Origin: a virus
DNA length: 53,748 nucleotides
Virus record (IMG/VR): IMGVR_UViG_3300025781_000013
Coordinates: 1 to 53,748 of that record
Strand: one strand, 5' to 3'
Part shown: positions 39,382 through 47,277 of the stretch, in pieces
Numbering within the stretch: the stretch's first letter is position 1
Layout of the letters: each line of letters begins with the position of its first letter
The notes under the pieces: model-generated
The model's input: only the letters and a program-made list of their open reading frames with translations
What the model was told of the DNA's origin: nothing
The model's database searches: none
Translations under genes and position numbers: made by a program

Positions 39382-40480
39382 TCATGGACTCCAGCATCGC
39401 AGTAAGTTCTTGCCACAACACCGATTCAAATCCGCCTTGATAAAAATGTTGGTAGTTGTGTTCTATGATAGGACGGGCTTGATCGAACAGGGCTTGTTTT
39501 TGGGTCACAGTCATGCAATCCAACTGTTCCAACAGGTCGGCGATTCGTTCAACACGTCGCACATCATCAGTTTCAAGATCATAGCTTTCGTCCCAGAGAT
39601 CTCCAAATGTTTTGAATCCGTAACTGCGCAGATGACGCAGGCTGCCGGCTGTGCCAACTATGATAAATGGCATACGCATGCAAATGGGTTTGAAAGATTT
39701 TTCAGTCAGGTGCAATCTACGACCGGTAGCTACTGTTTCTGTGACCAGATACAACAAGCTGTCGGCACTTTCTTCAAACAGAGTCAACCAGCACGAAGTC
39801 ATGGGTGCATCGGTTTCGTTGGGAAAAGCAATGGGAAATGTTTGTTCAGCAAACACAGTCTCTATGTCTGGATATATGTTGGAAAATTGGCGCACCATGT
39901 CGTGTACACTGACATGTTCGTCTGGACACACTGCCGGACAACTGAACCAGTTGTTGGTCATGCCACGCTTGAAAATGTGATACAGCATGAGCAGGCGGTG
40001 GCGACGGGTGCCGCCAATTATGCGATTGGGCGACAGGAATGTTCGAGTGATGGTACGTTGTTCTGGTGGCGTTATCAAGAATGTGCGGTCGTAGCCACGG
40101 TACCAGTCCAAGCTAGCCCATCCCCAAAAGAAATAGTAATAGCTGGTCCATCTATATAACTTGCACACCTCGGCCACACTGTCACTGTCTTTTTCGCTGG
40201 TGACTATGGATCCAACAGGTACTTGAGAACGACGGTGTATGTCTCGGCTCCTACCTCGCTGTACTTCATCAAAGGTGGCACTGTGTATATCCAAATCAAT
40301 TGGTTGCACATCAAAAAATAATGTATAATTAAGTTCGTATATGTCGGTCCGACCATAATTAATCACACTGCTCGGATCACTTCGTCCAAATGGAGTGCAA
40401 CAAAAAACTCGCATGCCAGGTCGATTTTGTTTTAACCAAGGCCAAACAGTATTGTTATAAATCTCGTCTATTCTAATCAT
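39374..40480 (-). CDS. TEK-motif (GT10-like) protein (368 aa)
   Basis: Blocks: GTRRHRLLMLYHIFKRGMTN (about 157-176), SLLYLVTETV, HLTEKSFKPICMRMPFIIVG (about 257-276), LRSYGFKTFGDLWDESYD. This is the cleanest match to the family motif on the minus strand. The start codon is at 40480-40478, one base from the oppositely directed ATG at 40482, so its promoter must lie within the 40482 coding sequence. No strong sigma70 site is obvious there. Glycosyltransferase role inferred. Confidence 0.58.
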   Translation of the reverse strand: MIRIDEIYNNTVWPWLKQNRPGMRVFCCTPFGRSDPSSVINYGRTDIYELNYTLFFDVQPIDLDIHSATFDEVQRGRSRDIHRRSQVPVGSIVTSEKDSDSVAEVCKLYRWTSYYYFFWGWASLDWYRGYDRTFLITPPEQRTITRTFLSPNRIIGGTRRHRLLMLYHIFKRGMTNNWFSCPAVCPDEHVSVHDMVRQFSNIYPDIETVFAEQTFPIAFPNETDAPMTSCWLTLFEESADSLLYLVTETVATGRRLHLTEKSFKPICMRMPFIIVGTAGSLRHLRSYGFKTFGDLWDESYDLETDDVRRVERIADLLEQLDCMTVTQKQALFDQARPIIEHNYQHFYQGGFESVLWQELTAMLESMSV

Positions 40481-40481
40481 T

Positions 40482-42884
40482 ATGTTTGATGTATTCTATT
40501 CCGGTGTTAAACCAAATCTGTTTGTGCATGAGCGGGCAACCCATGATCTTGAGCATGCCAGGCAATTGAGCAGGACCAGATATTTTTGGTGGATAAATTA
40601 TTTAAGCGACTACACTGGGTTCGATTTTTTATTTGAACCAGTGCCGTGGGAAAGCCAATACACTCACACCTGGCCCAGTCAGCACCATGCGTTCTCGGGC
40701 ACCTATCTGGTACCCACACATGTACAACAGGTTGAGTACAAATTCCATACCAAAATCATACCCAATCAGTCTAGGCCAGACCACTTCCACAACATAATAT
40801 CAGGTGTGCAGTTTGACTGTACCTGGCATCCGCATCCGCATGACCCGCCTTATCAATACGTGTTTGGCAATCAATGGTGGCCAGCCAATCGCATGCCCAC
40901 TGTGGAATATCATGTGCCTGGTGCTACCGAGCGCAAATACATTTTTGACCCATGTGCTCGATTGCCCGAACGTCACACCAATCACTGGCATACTCTGCAC
41001 GACTGCGAATGGGACTACAGCTGGGTACCCGATCCAGGAGACCCGCCCTTGATCTATGTGTTTGGCAATCAGTGGTGGCCGGCAGTCACAATGCCCACTG
41101 TGGAATATCATGTGCCCGGTGCTACCAAGCGCAAGTACATGAATCATCCACGGGCTCAATTGATACCAGATCAGGTCAAATGGACCATACCGGATGGAGT
41201 CGACACCGACTCGTTCGATTTCACCTGGTGTCCCGATCCAGGAGACCCGCCCTACATCTATCAGTTTGGTACACAGCATCAAAGGACCGGTGGTCCTAGG
41301 TATGTGATGCCAGACGCTGACACAATCAAGTATGTGTCTCGGCCTCGGGTTGCCAAGATTTCAGTTGATCAGGACAAATGGACCATACCCGACGGAGTCG
41401 ACACCGACTCATTTGATTTTACCTGGCATCCAGATGACACAGATGACCCCTACATCTATCAGTTTGGTACGCAACATCAAAGGACCGGTGGTCCTAGGTA
41501 TGTGATGCCAGACGCCACCGAAATCAAGTTTGTGGATCAGATACGCATACGTACCGAACGTGTGGCCACTGCCATCTACGAAATAGATCACCTGGACGGT
41601 CATGCTGGACAGATTCCAGATACCACAAAGACAGTGCGCTATTTTGACAATTATCTAGACACCCTGTTGCGACTGGCACGAAATATACAACACCAACATG
41701 AATTTGTGTGGATCTGTTCCAGCATCTGCGACTATCGGGACTTTGATTTTTCCTGGCATCCTGAACAATGGCAAGCCTCCATGTTGCATGTGTTTGCCAG
41801 CGATGATCAAAAGTTTGGAGACACGTTTTTCATGCATGTGCCCAGCTTTGTGGATCGTGCCCAGAACTGCCAGCTGCTGGAATGGTACGATGTGAATTTT
41901 GTTGATCGATCTGTGCCACGACGAGCCATGCCTGTAATCGTGCATGATCTGGATTCGCATGTGCCAGCAGTCAAAACACAGGATTGGCTAGGCCCGTTGG
42001 CCCTGTTCACAGTGGCTGACACGCCCGATCGAATACCGGTTGTACCATTATGGCGCAGTGAAACCAAAACCATAGTACCGCTGTCGGCCGGTGCCGGTGC
42101 AGTCGTAGTGCCTAGAGTGGCCAAGGCCAGCATACGCACGCAGTTGTACGATTACAAGCACATAGACCGCTCACAGCGCGGCGTATGCCAGGATCACCCA
42201 CTAGACATAGTGTTCATTGACAACGGCGAACCCAACGCAGAAGAAAATTGGAAATATCTTGGCGACTGCCATATGTTTACCAACCAACGCATAGAACGTA
42301 GTAGCGGAGTTAATGGGCGTGTGGCTGCTTACCATGCAGCAGCCCGACTCAGTGCGACACCTTGGTTCTTTGCGGTATTTGCCAAATTGCGTGTTAATAA
42401 GAATTTTGATTGGTCGTGGCAACCGGACCGTATGCAGATGCCCAAACACTATATCTTCCAGGCATTCAATCCAACAAATGGATTGACTTATGGTCACCAG
42501 GCCATGATTGCCTACAACAAGCAATTGGTGTTAGACAATCCTGGAGTGGGTTTAGACTTTACACTAGACTCGGCACACGAAGTTGTGCCAATACTGTCAG
42601 GCACAGCCGAATATGCCCATACGCCCTGGATGGCATGGCGTACGGCGTTTCGTGAAGCGTTGAAACTAAAAGGCAGTGATGATGTAGAAAGTCAATATCG
42701 ACTCAATCGTTGGTGTGCCAACGGCACAGGAGTCAATGCTCAGTGGAGCAGTTTGGGTGCTCAAGATGCTGTGGAATACTATGAGGAAGTTGGTGGGAAT
42801 TTTGACGAGCTTCGTAAAAGCTACGACTGGGCCTGGTTGGCTAGTTATGCTTTGTTGAAGCGTAATTTAACACAGTATCAATAA
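40482..42884 (+). CDS. Repeat protein with degenerate glycosyltransferase-like domain (800 aa)
   Basis: Residues 1-460 contain six copies of a module that starts with FDFxWxP, followed by DPPYIYxFG, a W- or QH-rich turn, and then MPxVEYHVPGA or YVMPDA and a K-Y/F strand. Copies start near 47, 111, 177, 245, 311 and 421. Residues 573-800 resemble the GT-A-like protein at 23010: DIVFIDNGEPNAEENW, NPTNGLTYGHQAM and WMAWRTAFREALKL. At the expected DxD position it reads AVFAKLRV, so catalysis is unlikely. FDWSWQP at 642 shows that the repeat module matches a strand of this domain. It may be a glycan-binding or scaffolding protein. No signal peptide or membrane segment. Function unknown. Confidence 0.7.
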   Translation: MFDVFYSGVKPNLFVHERATHDLEHARQLSRTRYFWWINYLSDYTGFDFLFEPVPWESQYTHTWPSQHHAFSGTYLVPTHVQQVEYKFHTKIIPNQSRPDHFHNIISGVQFDCTWHPHPHDPPYQYVFGNQWWPANRMPTVEYHVPGATERKYIFDPCARLPERHTNHWHTLHDCEWDYSWVPDPGDPPLIYVFGNQWWPAVTMPTVEYHVPGATKRKYMNHPRAQLIPDQVKWTIPDGVDTDSFDFTWCPDPGDPPYIYQFGTQHQRTGGPRYVMPDADTIKYVSRPRVAKISVDQDKWTIPDGVDTDSFDFTWHPDDTDDPYIYQFGTQHQRTGGPRYVMPDATEIKFVDQIRIRTERVATAIYEIDHLDGHAGQIPDTTKTVRYFDNYLDTLLRLARNIQHQHEFVWICSSICDYRDFDFSWHPEQWQASMLHVFASDDQKFGDTFFMHVPSFVDRAQNCQLLEWYDVNFVDRSVPRRAMPVIVHDLDSHVPAVKTQDWLGPLALFTVADTPDRIPVVPLWRSETKTIVPLSAGAGAVVVPRVAKASIRTQLYDYKHIDRSQRGVCQDHPLDIVFIDNGEPNAEENWKYLGDCHMFTNQRIERSSGVNGRVAAYHAAARLSATPWFFAVFAKLRVNKNFDWSWQPDRMQMPKHYIFQAFNPTNGLTYGHQAMIAYNKQLVLDNPGVGLDFTLDSAHEVVPILSGTAEYAHTPWMAWRTAFREALKLKGSDDVESQYRLNRWCANGTGVNAQWSSLGAQDAVEYYEEVGGNFDELRKSYDWAWLASYALLKRNLTQYQ
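40812..41538 (+). repeat. 198-bp coding repeats, two near-identical pairs
   Basis: Within the 800-aa gene, four copies of a 198-bp (66-residue) unit run in tandem. Copies 1 and 2 are nearly identical to each other over about 85 bp (40860 and 41058). Copies 3 and 4 are nearly identical over about 140 bp (41179 and 41377). Differences are mostly third-position changes, so protein sequence is being kept. This pattern suggests recent pairwise duplication or gene conversion. Confidence 0.85.
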
Positions 42885-43920
42885 TGTATTCCACTTCCAA
42901 GTCGGCAAGCTCAGGATAAAGCGGTAGGCTCACACATCTGCGTGCCAGGCTTGATGCTGCACTCAAGATATCAGGACCAGTGAAGTCTCGGTAAGCTGAC
43001 ATTTCATGTACTGGTGTTTGGTAGTGTATTTTGGTTTCAATCTTGTGGGTTTCCAGATACTGTCGCAATTGATCTCGTTGATCCAGTTCGATCACAAACT
43101 TGTGGTAAGCATGCGTGGCAAAGTTGCCCTTGTCAATCAGGCTGCGTATGCCCGAGCGTTCCAGACGTTCCATCCAGTATCGCGCAATCACAGCTCTACG
43201 CTGTTGCCAGGCATCAATGTATCGTGTCTTGACCATCATCTGCGCACAGTCTACCTCGCTCATTCTGCTGTTGGTACCCGGCACACTGTGATCAGGTTTG
43301 CCGTTGTTGCGCCAGGACCTGGCATAGTGCATGATATCCAGACTGTTGGTCACTATGGCTCCACCGTTGCCGTAACAGTTGAGATTCTTCATGGGATCAA
43401 AACTGATGGCAGCTGCCAAGCCCACCCGACGTGAGTCGGCGCTGAGCCAATGCTGTGCCGCATCTTCAAACACCACTGTGGTCTTGGATCCAGCGTTATC
43501 GGGCAGAGCCATGCCGTACAGTCCAACCAAGACCTCTACATGGCAATCAAGACCTGGATCCAGTTTTCTGTAGTCGGCTTGTCCGTGCCCGTCAGTGTCC
43601 AACAACACTACCTCGTAGCCAGCCCGTGCAAATGCATTGGCTGTGGCCACATAGGTCATGGTAGGTATCAAGACACGTGGCGGATCAAACATCAAATTGC
43701 GCTCTAGATTCCAAGCAGCCAAAATTTCCAAGGCCTGTGTGCCCGAGTGGCAGGTCACTGCATATTTGACATGGTTGCGACGGGCCAGCCAGTTTTCAAA
43801 TTCGGCTGTGTAGTTGCTGTCCATGAGAGATCCCGATCTTAGAACTTCGTCGGTCACATCCAGGATTTCAGTGCGTATCTGGTTGTATTGTTTTTTGATT
43901 CCGGTGAACGAAATCGTCAA
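42841..43920 (-). CDS. DegT/DnrJ/EryC1-type PLP aminotransferase (359 aa)
   Basis: TTG 43920 gives a family-like start just before ISFTGIKKQYNQI. A longer form from TTG 43977 would overlap the epimerase by 110 bp. With the chosen start, EDAAQ (D153) binds the PLP ring nitrogen and DPMKNLNCYGNGG supplies the PLP lysine (K178). SLMDSNYTAEFEN and HSGTQALEIL are further family blocks. These enzymes transaminate keto-sugars (or act as 3-dehydratases) in nucleotide-sugar pathways. It lies directly after an epimerase, so together they could make an amino-deoxy-sugar donor. Its end overlaps the convergent 40482 gene by 44 bp. Confidence 0.85.
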   Translation of the reverse strand: MTISFTGIKKQYNQIRTEILDVTDEVLRSGSLMDSNYTAEFENWLARRNHVKYAVTCHSGTQALEILAAWNLERNLMFDPPRVLIPTMTYVATANAFARAGYEVVLLDTDGHGQADYRKLDPGLDCHVEVLVGLYGMALPDNAGSKTTVVFEDAAQHWLSADSRRVGLAAAISFDPMKNLNCYGNGGAIVTNSLDIMHYARSWRNNGKPDHSVPGTNSRMSEVDCAQMMVKTRYIDAWQQRRAVIARYWMERLERSGIRSLIDKGNFATHAYHKFVIELDQRDQLRQYLETHKIETKIHYQTPVHEMSAYRDFTGPDILSAASSLARRCVSLPLYPELADLEVEYIIDTVLNYASTKHN

Positions 43921-44854
43921 GCCAGTGTAGGTAATTTTCAAATCCTTGTTCGATATCAATACATGGTGCGAAACCAAATACCACCTGGGCCCGTGCTGTA
44001 TTTAACTGACCGCGACTGGGGAAACTGTTGTCGCGATTGTTGACCTGTATGCGCCCCGATCCAACCAGTTGTATGATCAGTTCGGCTGCTTCCAACAAGC
44101 TACGGCTGCGACCTCTAGTGATGTTGTAAACTCCAGTACGATTGCTGATTGTGGCCTGCACTATGCCTCGAGCTGCATCGTCCACGTGGGTAAAATCCAA
44201 TGCATCTTGAGCACCGTTGACCTGTAATACCTGATCTCGCATGGCTGCCAGCATGAATCGGCTGATCACTCGATCTTCGACATCTCTGGGTCCATACACA
44301 GCACTGGGTCTCAGTATCATGGATTGGATGCCGGTGCGTTTGGCATAGTCCTGTACCAACCATTCGCCGGCCAGTTTCATGATTCCATACTGTCCTATGG
44401 GATGAGTCACATGATCTTCGGAAATGCCGGCCGGTGAAGCATGGTCAAAGTTGCCATACACCATACTGCTACTGATATAAACAAACTTATTGACTTTGTG
44501 CTCGACCGATAGTTCAAGCAAATTAAGTAATCCTTCGATCATGGTTTTGCTGCCCAATGTAGGATTGGCGTTGACTACTTTTTGTCTAGGAAAGCTGGCC
44601 AAGTGTATGACTGTGTCGGGCTTGAACAACTCAAATGCCAGTCGAGCCGTTGGATCAGCCACATCGCAAAAGTATATGCTGTTGGTCTTAATTTTATGTT
44701 TGCGCTCACGCACAAGTGCAGATAACTCATCCTGGGCTATAATGCCGTAGTCAGTTTCGTTGTCCATGATGGCAACTGTGTGTCCCTGCTGTTCCAGCAG
44801 TTCGACCACATGGTGCCCAATAAAGCCCAGTCCCCCGGTTACCAGTATGTTCAT
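43868..44854 (-). CDS. NAD(P)-dependent sugar epimerase/dehydratase (328 aa)
   Basis: Extended SDR. ATG 44854 overlaps the previous stop (ATGA); a GTG nine bases upstream is less likely. The Rossmann motif TGGLGFIG (G7, G10, G13) starts at residue 6, followed by the active-site Ser in ISSSMVYGN (128-130) and YGIMK (Y156, K160). RPSAVYGPRDVEDRVISRF and LDFTHVDDAARGI are typical of GalE/WbpP-like proteins. It would oxidise, epimerise or dehydrate an NDP-sugar, feeding the aminotransferase that follows. Length is normal. Confidence 0.88.
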   Translation of the reverse strand: MNILVTGGLGFIGHHVVELLEQQGHTVAIMDNETDYGIIAQDELSALVRERKHKIKTNSIYFCDVADPTARLAFELFKPDTVIHLASFPRQKVVNANPTLGSKTMIEGLLNLLELSVEHKVNKFVYISSSMVYGNFDHASPAGISEDHVTHPIGQYGIMKLAGEWLVQDYAKRTGIQSMILRPSAVYGPRDVEDRVISRFMLAAMRDQVLQVNGAQDALDFTHVDDAARGIVQATISNRTGVYNITRGRSRSLLEAAELIIQLVGSGRIQVNNRDNSFPSRGQLNTARAQVVFGFAPCIDIEQGFENYLHWLDDFVHRNQKTIQPDTH

Positions 44855-45093
44855 CGTCCCCACTTGAGTTTGAGATAGGTCACATCTTGATCATGCAATT
44901 TGCCCCAGATGGCCACTCGGTAACCCAGCGTGGCCGGATCTGGTTCGCAATAGAATGTGGGTTGGTCTTGCACATGTTCCATCACCCACTTTCCGTGGTC
45001 GGTCTGTTGCCATTCGCTGATGGGAAAGGCTGCATACAGATAAGGATCTTCCACATCGCTCATGCTAAATTTGTGTAATAGTGTGTTCTGCAT
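44851..45093 (-). CDS. Conserved T4-like phage protein (80 aa)
   Basis: Pattern HKFSMSDVEDPYLYAAFPISEWQQT, then GKWVMEHVQD, ending GYRVAIWGKL and YLKLKW. I recognise this as a small protein found in many T4-like phages of aquatic bacteria, with no assigned function. No Shine-Dalgarno is visible; an extended -10 box ends 6 nt before the ATG, which suggests a leaderless message. Its stop overlaps the epimerase start by 4 bp, so this short gene may lead the sugar-nucleotide pair. Confidence 0.75.
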   Translation of the reverse strand: MQNTLLHKFSMSDVEDPYLYAAFPISEWQQTDHGKWVMEHVQDQPTFYCEPDPATLGYRVAIWGKLHDQDVTYLKLKWGR

Positions 45094-45099
45094 ACTGAT

Positions 45100-45108
45100 A
45101 GTATAGCA
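45100..45108 (-). promoter_or_regulatory. Extended -10 promoter TGC-TATACT
   Basis: On the minus strand TGC (45108-45106) precedes TATACT (45105-45100), an extended -10. There is no good -35 at 16-18 nt, which this class tolerates. The spacing to ATG 45093 is 6 nt, the same as at two other starts in this window. It would read the epimerase and aminotransferase genes and partly overlaps the gap after thyX. Confidence 0.5.
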
Positions 45109-45114
45109 GAGTTG

Positions 45115-45786
45115 TCAGTGATCTGCGACCAGATCCGACAACATAGGAAAGATTGCCGCGATGACCTCGGCACAGGCCACAGCCACCTGCTGGTGTTCCA
45201 GCTGAGTGCCATTGGCGCTGCGCAGTTCAATAAAATGTATCCAGCTGCGTAGTGTGCCATTCATGTACAAGCGACTTTCGGTCAGTCCTTCGGGCAACAC
45301 AGCACGGGCCTGTTCCTTGGCTATGCCACGAGCCACAGCTTCTTGATAGATTGCACGACTGTGTTCGATCACGAACTTTTGTTTGGCATCCCACCAGGCT
45401 TGCAGTTCCACATCATCGGTCACGATGCTGTTCTGTCGATTCTTGGTGTCTTGCAGTCGAGCCTGTCGTGTCACAAAGGCCAGATCCTGGGTAGGATCGG
45501 CATAGCGTTGACTGAACTCCTGGAAGCTGAAACTGCGGTGTCGCAACATCTGACGGGCAATGTCTCGAGTGGTCGTGATCTCCAAACAGGCCGAAACCAT
45601 CTCCAATGGACTCCAGTGCTGATTGCGAACCAGATACTTGATCAGTCGTTGGCTGGTTTCTGTGTTGAGCTGATTGGCCGGATTGCTTACACGAGCACAA
45701 AAAGCCACCAGTTCTTGCATGTCAGCGAGACCCAGGTCTGCACAGTCAACAGTGGGCTGGCTGTGCGATATCAAACGTACTTTCAA
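45115..45786 (-). CDS. thyX: Flavin-dependent thymidylate synthase ThyX (223 aa)
   Basis: The signature RHRSFSFQEFSQR (82-94) matches RHRx7S, with S92 the conserved residue of the motif. The N-terminal LVAFCARVSNP and the C-terminal LYMNGTLRSWIHFIELR also fit. ThyX makes dTMP from dUMP with methylene-tetrahydrofolate, NAD(P)H and FAD, supplying thymidine for phage replication. The length is typical. It overlaps the upstream small gene by 4 bp and is followed by a promoter-like element for the sugar genes. Confidence 0.97.
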   Translation of the reverse strand: MKVRLISHSQPTVDCADLGLADMQELVAFCARVSNPANQLNTETSQRLIKYLVRNQHWSPLEMVSACLEITTTRDIARQMLRHRSFSFQEFSQRYADPTQDLAFVTRQARLQDTKNRQNSIVTDDVELQAWWDAKQKFVIEHSRAIYQEAVARGIAKEQARAVLPEGLTESRLYMNGTLRSWIHFIELRSANGTQLEHQQVAVACAEVIAAIFPMLSDLVADH

Positions 45787-46088
45787 AGGCGCCCCAACAG
45801 CTTGTCAGTTTCAGGTTGTATTATGCGGGCCACGGCTGAAATATCAACCACGAAATCTAGGTCGACCACGATGGGATCCATTTCGCTCAGGTTCCGGGTG
45901 ATAAAGGCTTCAATTTCCTCTATGCTGAGTCCCTGTTTGGCCAAGGTCTGCAGATTGATAGTCTTTTGCTTGCCACCGGCCAGCTTGATCACGACTTTTT
46001 TTATGCACTCCAACGGGATGTCAGTCTTGTTGACATCGCGTATGATCATTTCCCATTGGCGTAGTGCTTCTTCGTTATTGAGTTGCAT
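45783..46088 (-). CDS. Conserved T4-like phage protein (101 aa)
   Basis: Helical first half with WEMIIRDVNKTDIPLECIKKVV, then KQKTINLQTLAKQGLSIEEIE, ending in DLDFVVDISAVARIIQPETDKLL. I recognise this as a small protein conserved across T4-like phages of cyanobacteria and other aquatic hosts, with unknown function. Its start lies 14 bp inside the upstream gene and its stop overlaps thyX, so it is likely to be translated with both. Confidence 0.75.
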   Translation of the reverse strand: MQLNNEEALRQWEMIIRDVNKTDIPLECIKKVVIKLAGGKQKTINLQTLAKQGLSIEEIEAFITRNLSEMDPIVVDLDFVVDISAVARIIQPETDKLLGRL

Positions 46089-46824
46089 TGGCTGTCACAG
46101 TCTTGGCCTTGCGACCACGTTTGGCCGCAGGCGCGGTTTCGGTGACTGTTACTGTAGCCGTCTTGGCTGGTCGTGCCTTGGCTGAAACTGTGGGATCCAT
46201 TTTTTCAGCATCCTTTTTCATCCTGGCAGCTTCGGCCACCATGGCCTTGGCTTCGACCTCCATGCGCTTGGCCTGGGCCAACATGTTGGCCGCGATGTCT
46301 CTATCGCTCAAGGCCGAATCGCTTGTGGCAATGAACGGTTGAGTGATCTGTTCTGTAGCAGTCTTCTGTGACTGTGATTTTTTGTATTCGGCTTCGGCTG
46401 CACGCTTGACTTCGGGTGCTACCATGCCACGGCTGGCATCATTCTTGGCCATACGCTTGATAGCATCTTCGCCCTGTTTCATTTCGTTCAACATCTTGTT
46501 GAGTTCGTCCAGTCTGATACTGCTGGCCTGGTTGGGAGTCATGATGATGTCGGAGCAACGCACTTTCTTGATCATTCGCTCCTGATGCAGGGTCTCCAGG
46601 ATAGGGCGACCGTCTGGCAGGTAGCTGCGATGCAAGGCATCGGCAAACTCCTCGCCCTGTTGGGCCATGTCGCTTTCCAGCACTTTTTGTATGGCATCCT
46701 GCCAGTGTGCATGTGTGGTGTCTGGGTATATGATCAAACACATGTGGTCTTCACCGGGTACCTGTCTGAACAACACGCAGACCCTGCGGTCTTGATGCTT
46801 GCCTACGAATTTGGTAAATGCCAT
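46075..46824 (-). CDS. Conserved T4-like phage protein with Ala/Lys-rich tail (249 aa)
   Basis: The N-terminal 115 residues form the conserved part: MAFTKFVGKHQDRRVCVLFR, VPGEDHMCLIIYPD, EEFADALHRSYLPDGRPIL, then SIRLDELNKMLNEM. I recognise it from T4-like phages of aquatic bacteria; its role is not known to me. After residue 120 the sequence is a low-complexity Ala/Lys/Met/Thr-rich region, with a likely coiled coil at about 165-205 (MLAQAKRMEVEAKAMVAEAA) and a basic end (KRGRKAKT). The basic tail could contact nucleic acid. It lies directly upstream of two other conserved genes and thyX. Confidence 0.7.
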   Translation of the reverse strand: MAFTKFVGKHQDRRVCVLFRQVPGEDHMCLIIYPDTTHAHWQDAIQKVLESDMAQQGEEFADALHRSYLPDGRPILETLHQERMIKKVRCSDIIMTPNQASSIRLDELNKMLNEMKQGEDAIKRMAKNDASRGMVAPEVKRAAEAEYKKSQSQKTATEQITQPFIATSDSALSDRDIAANMLAQAKRMEVEAKAMVAEAARMKKDAEKMDPTVSAKARPAKTATVTVTETAPAAKRGRKAKTVTANATQ

Positions 46825-46827
46825 GTG

Positions 46828-47043
46828 TTATTCTCCTTGGGGTGGTTGATTGGTTGTGTCGGCTGGCTGTTGTGCCTGTGCTGTGGCTATCACAGTGTCT
46901 AGAAAGTTCTTGAGCTTGAGATACACAGCGCCGATTTCGTAAAGCTCTTCGCCGCGGAATGCACCGCGACTGGTGGCCAGATCAATGATATTTTTGATAG
47001 TATCAAGATCGGCGATTGAGATTTGTTGAGTTGTATTTTCCAT
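46828..47043 (-). CDS. Small conserved phage protein (71 aa)
   Basis: A helical protein with DLDTIKNIIDLATSRGAFRG and VYLKLKNFLDTVIATAQ, then a Gln/Pro-rich end. I recognise this pattern from T4-like phages, where it has no known function. It is the first gene after the largest non-coding stretch in this part of the window (47044-47115). No clear ribosome-binding site is seen before ATG 47043. The next gene starts 3 bp after its stop. Confidence 0.65.
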   Translation of the reverse strand: MENTTQQISIADLDTIKNIIDLATSRGAFRGEELYEIGAVYLKLKNFLDTVIATAQAQQPADTTNQPPQGE

Positions 47044-47115
47044 ATAGATATTTAACGGAGAAATCGATCTCCGAGATCTTTTTTGCCAGGTTTTGTGCCC
47101 AATTTGGCAAAATTG
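47044..47115. other. 72-bp non-coding gap with inverted repeat
   Basis: A gap between the 46828 and 47116 genes. It has the inverted repeat CGGAGA...TCTCCG (stem 6 bp, 6-nt loop, about 47056-47073) and, next to it, GATCTCCGAGATC and a T6 run on the plus strand. On the minus strand GTTAAATATC lies just before ATG 47043. The hairpin could be a terminator for plus-strand read-through or a regulatory site, but no element is certain. No gene is seen here. Confidence 0.35.
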
Positions 47116-47277
47116 CTAGTGCGTGGCCACATGCAGTTCGCATTCGACTCGCCAGTTGGTAAATTGGCTGTGTGGGTCTACCGGCGCACCCTGTGCCACT
47201 GCTTCGCGTACAAAGTGCATGAGCAAGGCGTTGTACAACTCGTCGGGCATGGTTTCACGTTCAAACTTTATCTTCAT
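47116..47277 (-). CDS. Small hypothetical protein (53 aa)
   Basis: ATG 47277 overlaps the upstream gene's end by 17 bp. The sequence has KFERETMPDELYNALLMHF (3-21), AVAQGAPVDPHSQFTNWRVE, and ends in VATH. The overlap, the single uninterrupted frame and the lack of any other coding option in this stretch support it as real. It looks like an alpha-helical cytoplasmic protein. I do not recognise a family. Confidence 0.6.
   Translation of the reverse strand: MKIKFERETMPDELYNALLMHFVREAVAQGAPVDPHSQFTNWRVECELHVATH

Noticed and set aside
39320-40159. 279-aa plus-strand frame antisense to the 39374 gene
   Set aside because: The minus-strand protein has the clear TEK family motif; this frame has no recognisable pattern.
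40812-41538. CRISPR-like array
   Set aside because: The repeats are 198 bp, contiguous and encode protein; there are no short direct repeats with unique spacers.
42841-43977. Longer aminotransferase from TTG 43977
   Set aside because: Would overlap the epimerase by 110 bp; the added residues are the epimerase codons in another frame and do not match the family start.
45343-46185. 280-aa antisense frame over thyX and the gene before it
   Set aside because: Mirror of real coding DNA; composition does not look like a protein and the ThyX motif on the other strand is certain.
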